Positions 24,764 through 33,660 of a stretch of DNA of 64,000 bases are shown in pieces (position 1 is the first letter of the stretch; each line of letters opens with the position of its first letter). The notes under the pieces are model-generated. The model saw only the letters and a program-made list of their open reading frames with translations, was not told the origin of the DNA and did no database searches. The position numbers were made by a program, and so were the translations under genes. Source of the DNA: Actinophytocola oryzae (GTDB lineage Bacteria > Actinomycetota > Actinomycetes > Mycobacteriales > Pseudonocardiaceae); assembly GCF_004364325.1 (NCBI RefSeq), contig NZ_SOCP01000008.1, positions 186,001 through 250,000 on the forward strand, written 5' to 3'.

Positions 24764-25509
24764 GTGGAGCGCAGCCGGTAGCCCGCGTTCGCCGAGTAGG
24801 TCGCCGTCAGCGCGAACCGGTCCGCCCGCACCAGCGTGTGCCGCCACTCCACCTTCCGCTGCCCGACGAACCCGAGCCGGTTGACCGAGAACGCGGCGAC
24901 GTCGTGCGGGCACCTGAGCTGGGCGCGTTCCCCCGGTGTCGGGATCACGGCCCTGATCTCCTCGCGGCCGTGCTCGATCCTGGTCCCGGTCCGCTTCGTC
25001 AGCTCGCCGTACAGGCTGGTGTGTGCGAAGTCCGCCTCCAGCAACGGCCTGGCCACCGACGCGGGCAGCCACACCCGGTCGAGCGCCAGCGGCGCGTCGC
25101 CTGCCATGCGCAGCCGTGCGAGGTAGACCAGCGGCGTCGACGCCTCGAGGTCGAGCCGCTCGGCGACCAGCGCGTCCGCGCGGACGTCGAAGGACTGCAC
25201 GACACTGCGCTGGTCGAGCCCGGCCTCCTCCACCGACGCGAAGAGGCTGTACAGCGCCCCGACGGGCTGGGCGATCTCCGGCAGCGGCGCCACCCGGGGC
25301 TGACGGCCGCGCGTCGCGAGGACCAGGCCGTCGCTGCGCAGCCGTTGCAGTGCCTGGCGGACCGTGTGCCTGCTGACGTTGTACTCCTCCACCAGCGTCA
25401 GCTCACCGGGGAAGGAGTCGCTGAACTCGCCGGACTCGACCCGGCTGAGCAGGTCGTGCTGGAGCTGCCGCCACAGCGGCTCCGGCCCGGCACGGTCGAG
25501 CGCTTTCAT
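24760..25509 (-). CDS. GntR-family regulator, HutC type
   Basis: 249 aa from the ATG at 25509 with GGGGAGG 6-7 bases upstream. The winged helix (PLWRQLQHDLLSRVESGEF, then VSRHTVRQALQRLRSDGLV) is followed by a UTRA-like ligand domain (TPLVYLARLRMAGDAPLALD, later RTGTRIEHGREEIRAV), which places it in the HutC subfamily. It lies 42 bp after the lipoprotein gene of the ABC operon on the same strand and could be its last gene, so it may control that operon, yeiH, or both. Confidence 0.87.
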   Translation of the reverse strand: MKALDRAGPEPLWRQLQHDLLSRVESGEFSDSFPGELTLVEEYNVSRHTVRQALQRLRSDGLVLATRGRQPRVAPLPEIAQPVGALYSLFASVEEAGLDQRSVVQSFDVRADALVAERLDLEASTPLVYLARLRMAGDAPLALDRVWLPASVARPLLEADFAHTSLYGELTKRTGTRIEHGREEIRAVIPTPGERAQLRCPHDVAAFSVNRLGFVGQRKVEWRHTLVRADRFALTATYSANAGYRLRST

Positions 25510-25551
25510 CCGGCACCTCCCCACCCGAGGGTAGCGGGCGGGGAGGTGCCC

Positions 25552-26214
25552 TCACGCGGCGAAGCGGTCCAGCACCAGCTGCAGGTAGTGCGCCGCCGTC
25601 TCGTCGACGGCAGGGTCGAAGTTGACCGTCGGGCCGACCGGCCCGCCTGCCACGACGTTGACCAGTGCCTGGTTCTTCGACAGCAGGTAGATCGCCTCGT
25701 AGGACCGGGTGCCGGTCGCCTCCGTGCGGAGACTGGTGTTCAGCGTGCCGGTCCAGCCGTCCGGGGTCTCGTAGGGCTGGCGGTCGTAGAGGTAGGAGCT
25801 GCCCTCGTCGTCCTTGTCGGGGCAGTCCTGCGGGGTCAGCGTCGCCAGGAGCTGGTCGGCGGGGGTCTTCTGGTCCAGCACGGTGACCACCGCCAGCGAC
25901 CGGCCGCCGTTAGACCAGTATCCGGCCGCGTGCACCAGTGACGAGGGCACCTCGCGGGGCGCGGTCGGGCACAGCTCGAGCGTGGTCGGCGGGGGTGTGG
26001 CCGGGCGGGTGAGGCCCGTGACCTCGGCGTCGGTCGGCAGCGCGGCGGCGACCGTCTGGCCGTTCTCCCTCGCCACCGCCGACGGCGGCACCGCGTCGGT
26101 GCTCGGAAAGCGCGAGATCGTGTCGGGCGGGGCCAGGTCGGCCGGGTCCTGCCCGGAGTTCGCCGAGCAGCCGGTCAGTGCCAGGAACAGCACGACAGCA
26201 AGGACTTTTCTCAT
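25552..26214 (-). CDS. Secreted lipoprotein encoded with the amino-acid ABC transporter
   Basis: 220 aa. Lipoprotein signal MRKVLAVVLFLALTGCS with the lipobox LTGC, then a Pro/Thr-rich stretch and a globular domain with two further cysteines (ELCPTAP and PQDCPD). No family is recognised. ATG overlaps the end of the permease (ATGA), so it is co-translated and may act as an accessory component of the importer on the outer membrane face. Confidence 0.75.
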   Translation of the reverse strand: MRKVLAVVLFLALTGCSANSGQDPADLAPPDTISRFPSTDAVPPSAVARENGQTVAAALPTDAEVTGLTRPATPPPTTLELCPTAPREVPSSLVHAAGYWSNGGRSLAVVTVLDQKTPADQLLATLTPQDCPDKDDEGSSYLYDRQPYETPDGWTGTLNTSLRTEATGTRSYEAIYLLSKNQALVNVVAGGPVGPTVNFDPAVDETAAHYLQLVLDRFAA

Positions 26215-26867
26215 CGCAGTACCCGTTCGAGCCGGCGGGACAACATGGTGAGGGGAAGGCACAGCACGAAGAACACCACGAGCACGGCACCGAGGATGGG
26301 CACCGCGTGGGTCTCGCCGCCCGACAGCGTCAGCCGTTCGATCGACCGCTGCGACGCCTCGAGGATGTCGAGCAGCCCGATCACCGCGGCCAGGGACGTC
26401 TGCTGCACCAGGTTGACGACCAGCCCGACGAGCGGGGGCAGCGCCCGTCGGGTGGCCTGGGGGAGGATCACGTGCCGCATCCGGCGCGGCCACGGGAAGC
26501 CGAGCGCCGCCGCGGCCTCCGACTGTCCACGTGGGACGGACTGGACCGCGCCCCGGACGACCTCGGCGACGTTCGCGCTGCCCCACAGCGTCAGCCCGAT
26601 CGCCGCCGCGACGAACGTGTTCACGTCCAGGCCCAGTACGGGCAGCACGAAGAAGATGAAGAACAGCGTGATGATGATCGGCAGCCCTCGCCACACCTCG
26701 ACGTACACGCGGATGCCGCCGCGCACCACCACGGACGGCAGCGTCATCAGCGTGCCGAGCACCGTGCCGACGAGCACGCTCGCGACGACGCTGACCAGTG
26801 CGAGCAACAGCGTCGTCCACAACCCCTGCGCCACGTAGGACGCGACCGGCTCGACCCACCTCGGCAT
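26211..26867 (-). CDS. Polar amino-acid ABC transporter permease (second)
   Basis: 218 aa with five membrane helices of the His/Glu/Gln/Arg/opine permease class: opening QGLWTTLLLALVSVVASVL, EVWRGLPIIITLFFIFF, and the EAA loop EAAAALGFPWPRRMRHVILP. It is separated from the first permease by one base, forming the heterodimeric channel. Confidence 0.9.
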   Translation of the reverse strand: MPRWVEPVASYVAQGLWTTLLLALVSVVASVLVGTVLGTLMTLPSVVVRGGIRVYVEVWRGLPIIITLFFIFFVLPVLGLDVNTFVAAAIGLTLWGSANVAEVVRGAVQSVPRGQSEAAAALGFPWPRRMRHVILPQATRRALPPLVGLVVNLVQQTSLAAVIGLLDILEASQRSIERLTLSGGETHAVPILGAVLVVFFVLCLPLTMLSRRLERVLR

Positions 26868-26868
26868 G

Positions 26869-27537
26869 TCAGTGCCCTCCCGGGATCGCGAAGCGCCGCT
26901 CGACGACCTGGGTGCCGAGCGACATCAGCCACACCAGCCCCAGGTAGACGACGCCGATCGCGATGAACAGCTCGAACACCCGGAAGCTCACCGCCACGAT
27001 CCCGATCGCGGTGTCGGTCAGCTCCGGGTAGCTGATCGCGATCATGAACGACGAGTTCTTGAACACCGACACGAGGATGTTCGTGACGGAAGGCAACGCG
27101 ATCCGCCAGCCCAGCGGCAGGTTCGTCTGCCGGAACGCGGACAGCCGTGAGAACCCGAGCGCACGGCACGCCTCCACGTACCCGTGCTCGACGGCCTCGA
27201 ACCCGGCGCGGAAGTTCTCGACCGTGTAGGCCCCGCCCCACAGCAGGAGCGACAGCCAGCCGACCGTGAACCCGGACAGCTGCAGGCCCGCGTCGGGCAG
27301 CGCGAAGTACAGGAAGAAGATCTGCACGAGCAGCGGGGTGTTGCGGAAGACCTCCACGTACACGCTGATCAGCTGCCGCAGCACCGGTATCCGCAGCGCG
27401 GCGGCCGCGCCGAGCACGAGGCCGACGACCAGCGAGCCCGCCATGCCGATCGCGCTGATCGCGAGCGTTCGCAGCAGTCCCTCGCCGAGCTCGGGCAGGT
27501 GGTCGAAGACGAAGCCGAACTGGAAGTCGTAGTTCAC
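26869..27537 (-). CDS. Polar amino-acid ABC transporter permease (first)
   Basis: 222 aa, five helices. EVFRNTPLLVQIFFLYFALP and the EAA loop EACRALGFSRLSAFRQTNLP are typical of GltJ/GluC-like permeases. It lies 125 bp after the binding-protein gene and one base before the second permease. Inner-membrane channel for a glutamate/glutamine-type or other polar amino acid. Confidence 0.9.
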   Translation of the reverse strand: MNYDFQFGFVFDHLPELGEGLLRTLAISAIGMAGSLVVGLVLGAAAALRIPVLRQLISVYVEVFRNTPLLVQIFFLYFALPDAGLQLSGFTVGWLSLLLWGGAYTVENFRAGFEAVEHGYVEACRALGFSRLSAFRQTNLPLGWRIALPSVTNILVSVFKNSSFMIAISYPELTDTAIGIVAVSFRVFELFIAIGVVYLGLVWLMSLGTQVVERRFAIPGGH

Positions 27538-27662
27538 ACGCTCTCACCTCGATGGGTGGGGCGAACGACACGCGTCGCGTCCTGACGACGCGTGCCGCCC
27601 GCCTCCGATCGGCGACCCGGAGCCTCCCTGCCGGAGCCCGGGCCGACGTCCTGTGTGGACCG

Positions 27663-28586
27663 TCAGCACGCCATCGTCGAGCCGGTCGGGTACTCGAGGT
27701 CGTTGTCGGGGCGCGGCAGCACCTTCGAGAACTGCTGCTGCACCTCCTTGTCGGTCACGGTCTTCTGGAACGACTTCCAGAACCAGTCGTCGTCCTGGAG
27801 CTTCTTGATGGCTCCGTCGACCCAGGCCTTCGTCTCGGTGTCGCCCTTGCGCACGCCCATGCCCCACGGGCTCGCGGCCTTCTCCTCGCCGACGACCTTG
27901 GTGTTCTTGTTCTTCGTGGCCAGGTCGACGAGCAGCGTGTCGTCCTGCGCGAACGCGACCGCCCGGTTCTGCGACAGCGCGGTGACCGCCTCGCTGGTCT
28001 GCTCGAACTGCGTCTGCTGCGCGCCGGGCACGCACTGGGTGAGCCACAGGCTCGCCGTGGCGCCCTTGATGGTGATGACCTGCTTGCCGTCGAGGTCGTC
28101 CCAGTCCTTGACATCCGAGTCGGCTGGCACCAGCATCTTCACGCCCGCGGCGAAGTACGGCTCGGTGAAGTCGATGGTCTGCGCGCGCTCCGGCGTGTAG
28201 TTCATCGTCGCCATGATCAGGTCGATCTTGTTGGTGGTGAGGAACGGCACCCGGTTCGAGCCGGTGACGCAGGTGAACTCGACCTTGTCCGGGTCGCCGA
28301 AGGCGTAGGCGGCGAGCTGGTGGGCGATGTCGATCTCGAAGCCCGCGTTGTCGCCAGCCTCGTCGATGTAGCCGAACGGCGGGTAGTCGCACTTCACGCC
28401 GATCGCGAGCGTGCCCTTCTGCTTCATGGTCGCGGGCAGCGGCGCGCCGACATCCACCGGCTTGCCGTCCGTGGCGGCCGCCGCGACACCCCCACCGCTG
28501 CCGCCGCCACCGTCGCCGTCGTCGCTGCCGCAGCCGGCGACGGCGAGTCCCAACGCGACGATCAACAGACCGAGTCGTGCTCTCAT
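27663..28586 (-). CDS. Amino-acid ABC transporter substrate-binding lipoprotein
   Basis: 307 aa. Lipoprotein signal (LIVALGLAVAGCG), then a Gly/Asp/Ser linker and a family 3 periplasmic-binding fold: GTLAIGVKCDYPPFGYIDE, IDLIMATMNYTPERAQTIDF and TEPYFAAGVKMLVPADSD. The TPERAQTIDFTEPY signature is that of glutamate/polar amino-acid binders. Cysteines in KCDYPP, FTCVTG, TQCVPG and at the C-terminus (TMAC) may form disulfides, unusual for the family. It sits between the ATPase and the permeases. Confidence 0.9.
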   Translation of the reverse strand: MRARLGLLIVALGLAVAGCGSDDGDGGGGSGGGVAAAATDGKPVDVGAPLPATMKQKGTLAIGVKCDYPPFGYIDEAGDNAGFEIDIAHQLAAYAFGDPDKVEFTCVTGSNRVPFLTTNKIDLIMATMNYTPERAQTIDFTEPYFAAGVKMLVPADSDVKDWDDLDGKQVITIKGATASLWLTQCVPGAQQTQFEQTSEAVTALSQNRAVAFAQDDTLLVDLATKNKNTKVVGEEKAASPWGMGVRKGDTETKAWVDGAIKKLQDDDWFWKSFQKTVTDKEVQQQFSKVLPRPDNDLEYPTGSTMAC

Positions 28587-28606
28587 TGGTCAAAGCTCCT
28601 TCGGGG

Positions 28607-29332
28607 CTACCGCAACACTTTGCGGAGGAACTGGCGAGTGCGGTCGTTGTTCGGGTCGTCGAGCAACTCTGCCGGCGGCCCCTGCTCCGCGATCACGCCA
28701 CCGTCCACGAACACCAGACGGTCGCCGAGCTCACGGGCGAAGCCCATCTCGTGGGTGACACACAGCATCGTCATGCCGGAGCGGGCGAGGTCCCGCATGA
28801 CGTCCAGCACCTCGCTGACCAGCTCGGGGTCCAGCGCGGAGGTCACCTCGTCGAACAACATCACGTGCGGGTCCATCATCAGCGCCCGCGCGATCGCCAC
28901 CCGCTGCTGCTGCCCGCCGGACAGCTGCCTCGGGTAGTTCTTCTCCTTGCCCGCCAGCCCGACCCTGGCAAGCAACGTGTGCGCCCGCTCCTCCGCCTCG
29001 GCACGCGGCGTCCCCAACAGCTTGCGGGGCGCCAGGGTGAGGTTGTCCACGGCGGACAGGTGCGGGAACAGGTTGAACTGCTGGAACACCATGCCGATGC
29101 GCCTACGCACCTGGTCGAGGTCGACACCCGGCCTGCTGATCTCGTCCCCCTCGAGCAACACCTGGCCCGAGGTCACCGGCTCGAGCAGGTTCACACACCG
29201 CAGCAGGGTGCTCTTGCCGCCACCGGACGGCCCGATGATCACCAGCACCTCACCGCGGTCGACGGTGAGGTCGACGCCGTTGAGCACGTGAACGTCACCG
29301 AACGACTTGTGGACGTCGCGCATCTCGACCAT
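28607..29332 (-). CDS. Polar amino-acid ABC transporter ATPase
   Basis: About 241 aa from the ATG at 29332 (MVEMRDVHKSFGDVHVL). Walker A IGPSGGGKST, Q-loop VFQQFNLFPHL, signature LSGGQQQRVAIARAL and Walker B VMLFDEVTSALD are intact, as in GlnQ/HisP. An in-frame ATG at 29500 overlaps the stop of the PLP enzyme gene (ATGA) and would add 56 low-complexity residues; an in-frame GTG at 29377 is a third choice. The domain itself begins at MVEM, so the short form is listed, but coupling from 29500 is possible. Confidence 0.9.
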   Translation of the reverse strand: MVEMRDVHKSFGDVHVLNGVDLTVDRGEVLVIIGPSGGGKSTLLRCVNLLEPVTSGQVLLEGDEISRPGVDLDQVRRRIGMVFQQFNLFPHLSAVDNLTLAPRKLLGTPRAEAEERAHTLLARVGLAGKEKNYPRQLSGGQQQRVAIARALMMDPHVMLFDEVTSALDPELVSEVLDVMRDLARSGMTMLCVTHEMGFARELGDRLVFVDGGVIAEQGPPAELLDDPNNDRTRQFLRKVLR

Positions 29333-29496
29333 GGGCGCCGACTGTTCTGCCTCCCCGGAATTTGAGGTGTTGGGCACGTCCGGGAAGGAGGGTCCTGTTT
29401 GGCCACGTACTCGTGGCCGGCTTGCGTCACGTTCCCCTGAGGTGCGGCTGCGATGCACTCGGCCTGATTCCGATCCGGCGGTTGACCCAGGTTCTC

Positions 29497-30714
29497 TCAT
29501 GATGGCAGCACTGCGTCCTTGGCGAGCAGCGGCGGCTCGTCGTAGGCCGCGGTGTGCGGATACTTGAGGTCGCTACCGGTGTTGAGCACCACGACCTCCT
29601 CCGACCCGTCGAGCCAGCCTTTGTCCTTCAGTTGCGCCACCGCCGCGAGCGTCGCCGCGCCCTCCGGGCACATCAACATGCCCTCGGCGGCAGCGCATGC
29701 CGCCTGGTGGGCGAGTATGTCGGCGTCGTCAACGGCTACCGCGGTGCCGCCGGTGTCCCGGATCGCCGAGAGGATGAGGAAGTCGCCGAGCGCGCTGGCG
29801 ACGTTGATGCCGAAGGCCACGGTGCTCGCGTCCTCCCACGGCTCCGCGGTCTCCGCGCCCTCCTCGAACGCGCGCACGATCGGTGCGACGCCGGAGGCCT
29901 GCACGGCGACCAGCTTCGGCAGCCTGCCGGTGAGCCAGCCGAGCGTGAGCAGCTCGTCGAGTGCCTTGCGGATGCCGATCAGGCCGACACCGCCGCCGGT
30001 CGGATACACGATCACGTCGGGCATCCGCCAGCCGAGCTGCTCGACGATCTCCAACCCCATGGTCTTCTTGCCCTCGATGCGGTAGGGCTCCTTGAGGGTG
30101 GAGGTGTTGAACCAGCCGTCTGCCACGGCCTGCCCGGCGATCTTGCCTGCGTCACCGATCAGTCCGTCCACAATATACAGACGGGCGCCTGCCATCGCGC
30201 ACTCCATACGGGTGATCGTCGGCGCCTCCTGCGGCATGACGATCAGCGACTTCATGCCGGCCCGGGCGGCGTAGGTCGCCCATGCCGCGCCCGCGTTCCC
30301 GTTGGTGGGCATGGTGATCCGCTCGATGCCCAGCTCGAGTGCCCTGGAGATGCCGACGGCGGCGCCACGTGCCTTGAAGCTGCCGGTCGGCAGGAGCCCC
30401 TCGTCCTTGACGAGGAGGTTCGGCACGCCGATGCGCGTGCCGTAGTCCCTGATCGGGAGGATCGGGGTCATGCCCTCGCCGAGGCTCACCACGTTGCGTT
30501 GTTCCCGCACGGGCAACAGCTCGTGATATCGCCACAGGTCGTTGGGCCTGCCCGCGATGTCCTTCGTGGACACCGTACGGCCGACCTGGTCGAGGTCGTA
30601 GCGGACGAGCAGGGGAGTGCCGCACTCGCACAGGTTCTGTGGCTTGTCGGCGTCGTACCGCGTGCCGCACCGGCCACATTCCAGATGGGACAGTGCGCTG
30701 TTCCAGGGCTGCAC
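29497..30714 (-). CDS. Threonine-synthase-like PLP-dependent enzyme
   Basis: 405 aa. GTG at 30714 chosen because GAGGAAGG lies 7-8 bases upstream; a TTG one codon earlier is equally placed. An N-terminal Cys cluster (LECGRCGTRYDADK, then NLCECGTPLL) forms a zinc ribbon as in several actinobacterial threonine synthases. The PLP lysine is in LLPTGSFKARGA, the cofactor phosphate loop in PTNGNAGAAWATYAARAG, and VIVYPTGGGVGLIGIRKAL lies in the C-terminal domain. It would convert O-phosphohomoserine or a related beta/gamma-substituted amino acid. Co-transcription with a peptidase and an amino-acid importer makes a catabolic or salvage substrate possible. Confidence 0.82.
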   Translation of the reverse strand: MQPWNSALSHLECGRCGTRYDADKPQNLCECGTPLLVRYDLDQVGRTVSTKDIAGRPNDLWRYHELLPVREQRNVVSLGEGMTPILPIRDYGTRIGVPNLLVKDEGLLPTGSFKARGAAVGISRALELGIERITMPTNGNAGAAWATYAARAGMKSLIVMPQEAPTITRMECAMAGARLYIVDGLIGDAGKIAGQAVADGWFNTSTLKEPYRIEGKKTMGLEIVEQLGWRMPDVIVYPTGGGVGLIGIRKALDELLTLGWLTGRLPKLVAVQASGVAPIVRAFEEGAETAEPWEDASTVAFGINVASALGDFLILSAIRDTGGTAVAVDDADILAHQAACAAAEGMLMCPEGAATLAAVAQLKDKGWLDGSEEVVVLNTGSDLKYPHTAAYDEPPLLAKDAVLPS

Positions 30715-30775
30715 CAACGGTCCTTCCTCCGTGAGGGGTGGTGCGGGGGCGGCGAGGCGCCCCCGCACCGGTCAC

Positions 30776-33370
30776 TCAGTTGCCCAGGTTGGCGAACTGC
30801 TCGGGGGTCAGCTTCGTCGACGGGCCGTCGAACAGGGCGTTGAAGACCATCTTCTGCTCGCCGCGGTTCCAGGTGCGGAACCCGGCGGTGTTGCCGAAGG
30901 TGACCACAGAGCCCTTGCCGACCGTCCAGTCGACCGTGTTCACCGCGCCGTTCAGGTACTCGCCACCGATGAGCCAGCCACTCTGCAGCTGGTTACCGCT
31001 GTCCGGGTACTTGCCGACCACGTGGAACGGGTACTTCGTCTGGTCGGTGATGCGGAAGGCGCGGTCCTCGTCGAACCACACCGGGTTGTTCGGGTTCATG
31101 CCGTAACCCGTCGGGTCGTTGGCGTCGATCTCCTGGCTCAGCAGGGATCCCGGCCCGTAGAACACCGAGGAGCTGCTCGGCAGCACCGACTCCATCGGCA
31201 GCTCGAACAGCTGCTGCGCGGTGGTCGCCGCCGAGCCGTAGCTGACCAGCGTGCCACCGCCTGTGACGAAGCCACGCAGCTGGGCCCAGCCCTCCTCGCC
31301 GACACCGAACGCCCACGACCAGTCCTGAGCCGGGTAGCTCGCCGGGTTGAGGCCGTTCACGATCGAGTTCTTGCTGACACCGTCCGGCATCACGATGGCG
31401 TCGAACTTGCCCGCCAGGTTCTTGTAGTCGGTCGACTTCACGATCGAGTACTTGACCTTGTACTGGTCGAACATCCACATCAGCCAGCCGGACTGGATGT
31501 TGTTCGGCGGCTTCATGAGGCCGATCCGCATCCCCTCCTTGAGCTGTGAACCCTCGATCGCCGGCACGTCGGAGATCGCGTACACCGGGATACCGGTGGC
31601 CTTGGACTGGTTCTGCAGCACCGTCCGCGCCGGCCCGGTCGGCGGCACGATGAAAGTACCCGCCGGGAACGTGCGACCGCCGTCGGTGAACCGCGTCGCC
31701 GCGCGGAAGGTCGGCACACCCTGTGCCTCGAGCCGCGTCACGATCTGGTAGACGCCGTAGGACTCCGGGCCGACCACGTACGCGCCGCCCTCACCCGGCG
31801 CGGCGGGCATGGTGACCGCCTCCGGGGTGATCTTGTCGAGCAGCTTGGTCTGCACGGAGAACGAGTTCGGGATCAGGTCCGCCTGGAAGCCCAGCAGCAT
31901 CGGCAACGTCTGTGCCGTCACGTCGTACGGCCGCTGTGGCGGGCCGCCCGGGTACTGGAGCAGCATCGGGTAGTGCTGCACCTCCAGCAGTGTCTTGGCG
32001 AAACCGGAGTACGGCTGTGCCATGTAGACGATGTAGCTGCCCTTCGGGTACTGCTTGCCGTTGGCGGTGAAGTCGGCCTGGGCCTGCCGGACCTCGACCG
32101 CGCCGGTGTGCAGGATGTCCAGGGTGTCCCTGACCGCCTGCGGGTCGCGCTGGTTCGGCGGGATCACGTAGGCGAAGACGCCTTCACGCTGCGTGGCCTT
32201 CGTCCCGATCTTGTAGAAGTTCTTCATGAAGTTGTAGCCGTCGTTCGCCAGCGCCTCGGCACCGGAGTAGAAGGCCTGCGACGTGTAGTCCACGATCTGG
32301 CGCAGCGTCCAGGTGTTGGAGTCGTACGGCTCGATGAAGTTGATGTCCGACTCCTGCTGGCCGAGCGGGCCGCTGCCGACCTGCGGGTAGGCCAGGTTGG
32401 ACACGCTCGCGGCCTCGGTCAGGACACGGGCGGCGCCGTGGTAGACCTGGTACTGGCGCGAGGGCGTCCAGTAGTCGTACGTCGAGCCCCAGCCGACGCC
32501 CTTCATGTCGGCCGCCGTCATCCCGCGCTGCATGGCCATACCGATGGTGTTGGTCTGCTGCACGTTGATGGGGTCGATGTTGGGGTCGTACGGCGACAGG
32601 TACGGCGGGGTGAACATGCGTGGCGCGCCCGCGCCCGCCTGGTGCGCGTCCTGGAACACCTGCGGGTGGTACTTGTTCTGGATGGACACCATCAGCTTGG
32701 ACTCTTGCTGGGTGAACATGAACCAGTCGCGGTTGTCGTCGTGCCCGGTGTACTTCTGGTACAGGTCCGGGTACGTCCGGTTGTAGTTGGTGCCCGCGGT
32801 GGCGACGAAGTAGTCGTTGATCAGCCGCAGCCCGTCCGGGTTCTGCGACGGGACCATCAGGATGACCGCGTTGTCCAGGATGTTGTTGATGGTCGCCGAG
32901 TTCTCCGTGGCCAGCCGGTGAGCGATCTCGATCATGGCCTGGGAGTTGCCGACCTCGTTGGCGTGGATGCCGGCCTGGACGTAGTAGAACGGCTTGCCCT
33001 CACGGGCGAGTGCCTCGGCGTCGGTGGGGTTGAGGCCGCGGGGGTCGGCCAGACGCTGGTTGATCTCGACGAGCCGGTCCAGGTTGTCGAGGTTCTTCTT
33101 GGACGAGATCGTCAGCATCACGTAGGGGTTGTCCTGCGTGGTCCTGCCGATCTCCTCGTAGTTGACCTTCGGGCTCTTGTCGGCGATCTGCTTGAAGTAC
33201 GGGACCATCTTGTCCCAGGTGGCGAGCCGTCCGTCGGCGCCGATGTGGAAGCCGAAGTACTGATCGGGGGTGGGGATAGCGGGTGCCGCCGACGCCGTCG
33301 GCAGCACTGGCGCGACCAGAGCGACGGACGCGGCGAGGACCACGGCCGATCTCCGGAGGGATGCGCGCAT
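30776..33370 (-). CDS. Secreted M14 zinc carboxypeptidase
   Basis: 864 aa, ATG at 33370 with AAGGAGT 8 bases upstream. A twin-arginine-free signal peptide (RRSAVVLAASVALVAPVL ending TASAAPA) directs secretion. The M14 zinc site is HANE (in VQAGIHANEVGNSQAMIEIA) plus a downstream His in FQDAHQAG; NPDGLRLIND and NYNRTYPDL fit the substrate-binding Arg/Asn-Arg region. A C-terminal about 400 residues form an extra domain with a glutamine-amidotransferase-like look (AIVMPDGVSKNSIVNG, FVTGGGTLVSYG). It trims peptides outside the cell. Placed 61 bp before the PLP enzyme and importer genes, it plausibly feeds them. Confidence 0.87.
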   Translation of the reverse strand: MRASLRRSAVVLAASVALVAPVLPTASAAPAIPTPDQYFGFHIGADGRLATWDKMVPYFKQIADKSPKVNYEEIGRTTQDNPYVMLTISSKKNLDNLDRLVEINQRLADPRGLNPTDAEALAREGKPFYYVQAGIHANEVGNSQAMIEIAHRLATENSATINNILDNAVILMVPSQNPDGLRLINDYFVATAGTNYNRTYPDLYQKYTGHDDNRDWFMFTQQESKLMVSIQNKYHPQVFQDAHQAGAGAPRMFTPPYLSPYDPNIDPINVQQTNTIGMAMQRGMTAADMKGVGWGSTYDYWTPSRQYQVYHGAARVLTEAASVSNLAYPQVGSGPLGQQESDINFIEPYDSNTWTLRQIVDYTSQAFYSGAEALANDGYNFMKNFYKIGTKATQREGVFAYVIPPNQRDPQAVRDTLDILHTGAVEVRQAQADFTANGKQYPKGSYIVYMAQPYSGFAKTLLEVQHYPMLLQYPGGPPQRPYDVTAQTLPMLLGFQADLIPNSFSVQTKLLDKITPEAVTMPAAPGEGGAYVVGPESYGVYQIVTRLEAQGVPTFRAATRFTDGGRTFPAGTFIVPPTGPARTVLQNQSKATGIPVYAISDVPAIEGSQLKEGMRIGLMKPPNNIQSGWLMWMFDQYKVKYSIVKSTDYKNLAGKFDAIVMPDGVSKNSIVNGLNPASYPAQDWSWAFGVGEEGWAQLRGFVTGGGTLVSYGSAATTAQQLFELPMESVLPSSSSVFYGPGSLLSQEIDANDPTGYGMNPNNPVWFDEDRAFRITDQTKYPFHVVGKYPDSGNQLQSGWLIGGEYLNGAVNTVDWTVGKGSVVTFGNTAGFRTWNRGEQKMVFNALFDGPSTKLTPEQFANLGN

Positions 33371-33660
33371 TGATTCCACTCCTTGCGGGGAGGAGGTATC
33401 CAGTTGTGAGGGGCGGGCCCCAGGACGAGGGCGCGCGAGTACCACGGACGACAGGTGCTGTCGCCCCGTATCACGTGGCGGGCAGGGACTCGGAGGTTCT
33501 CCGGGCGCTCTACTTTTCGTACACCTGTGATCCTATGGATGCAACACTTGATTTTAGATTTAATATCGTGAGACGGGGTTGACATCCCGGAGTCGACCAG
33601 GCCGCGCGTTCCGGTAGTCCTTTCGGACGACTCGTGGCCGCTGACCAGCGGAGGACGGCG
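33371..33660. promoter_or_regulatory. Divergent control region between M14 peptidase and FadR-type regulator
   Basis: 290 bp without a gene. It contains an AT-rich island at about 33530-33570, strikingly unlike the surrounding GC-rich DNA. Within it ATCC-TAT-GGAT (33530-33540) is a small inverted repeat that could be an operator, and TTGACA at 33579-33584 could be a -35 element for the + strand, though no matching -10 is clear. Confidence 0.5.
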
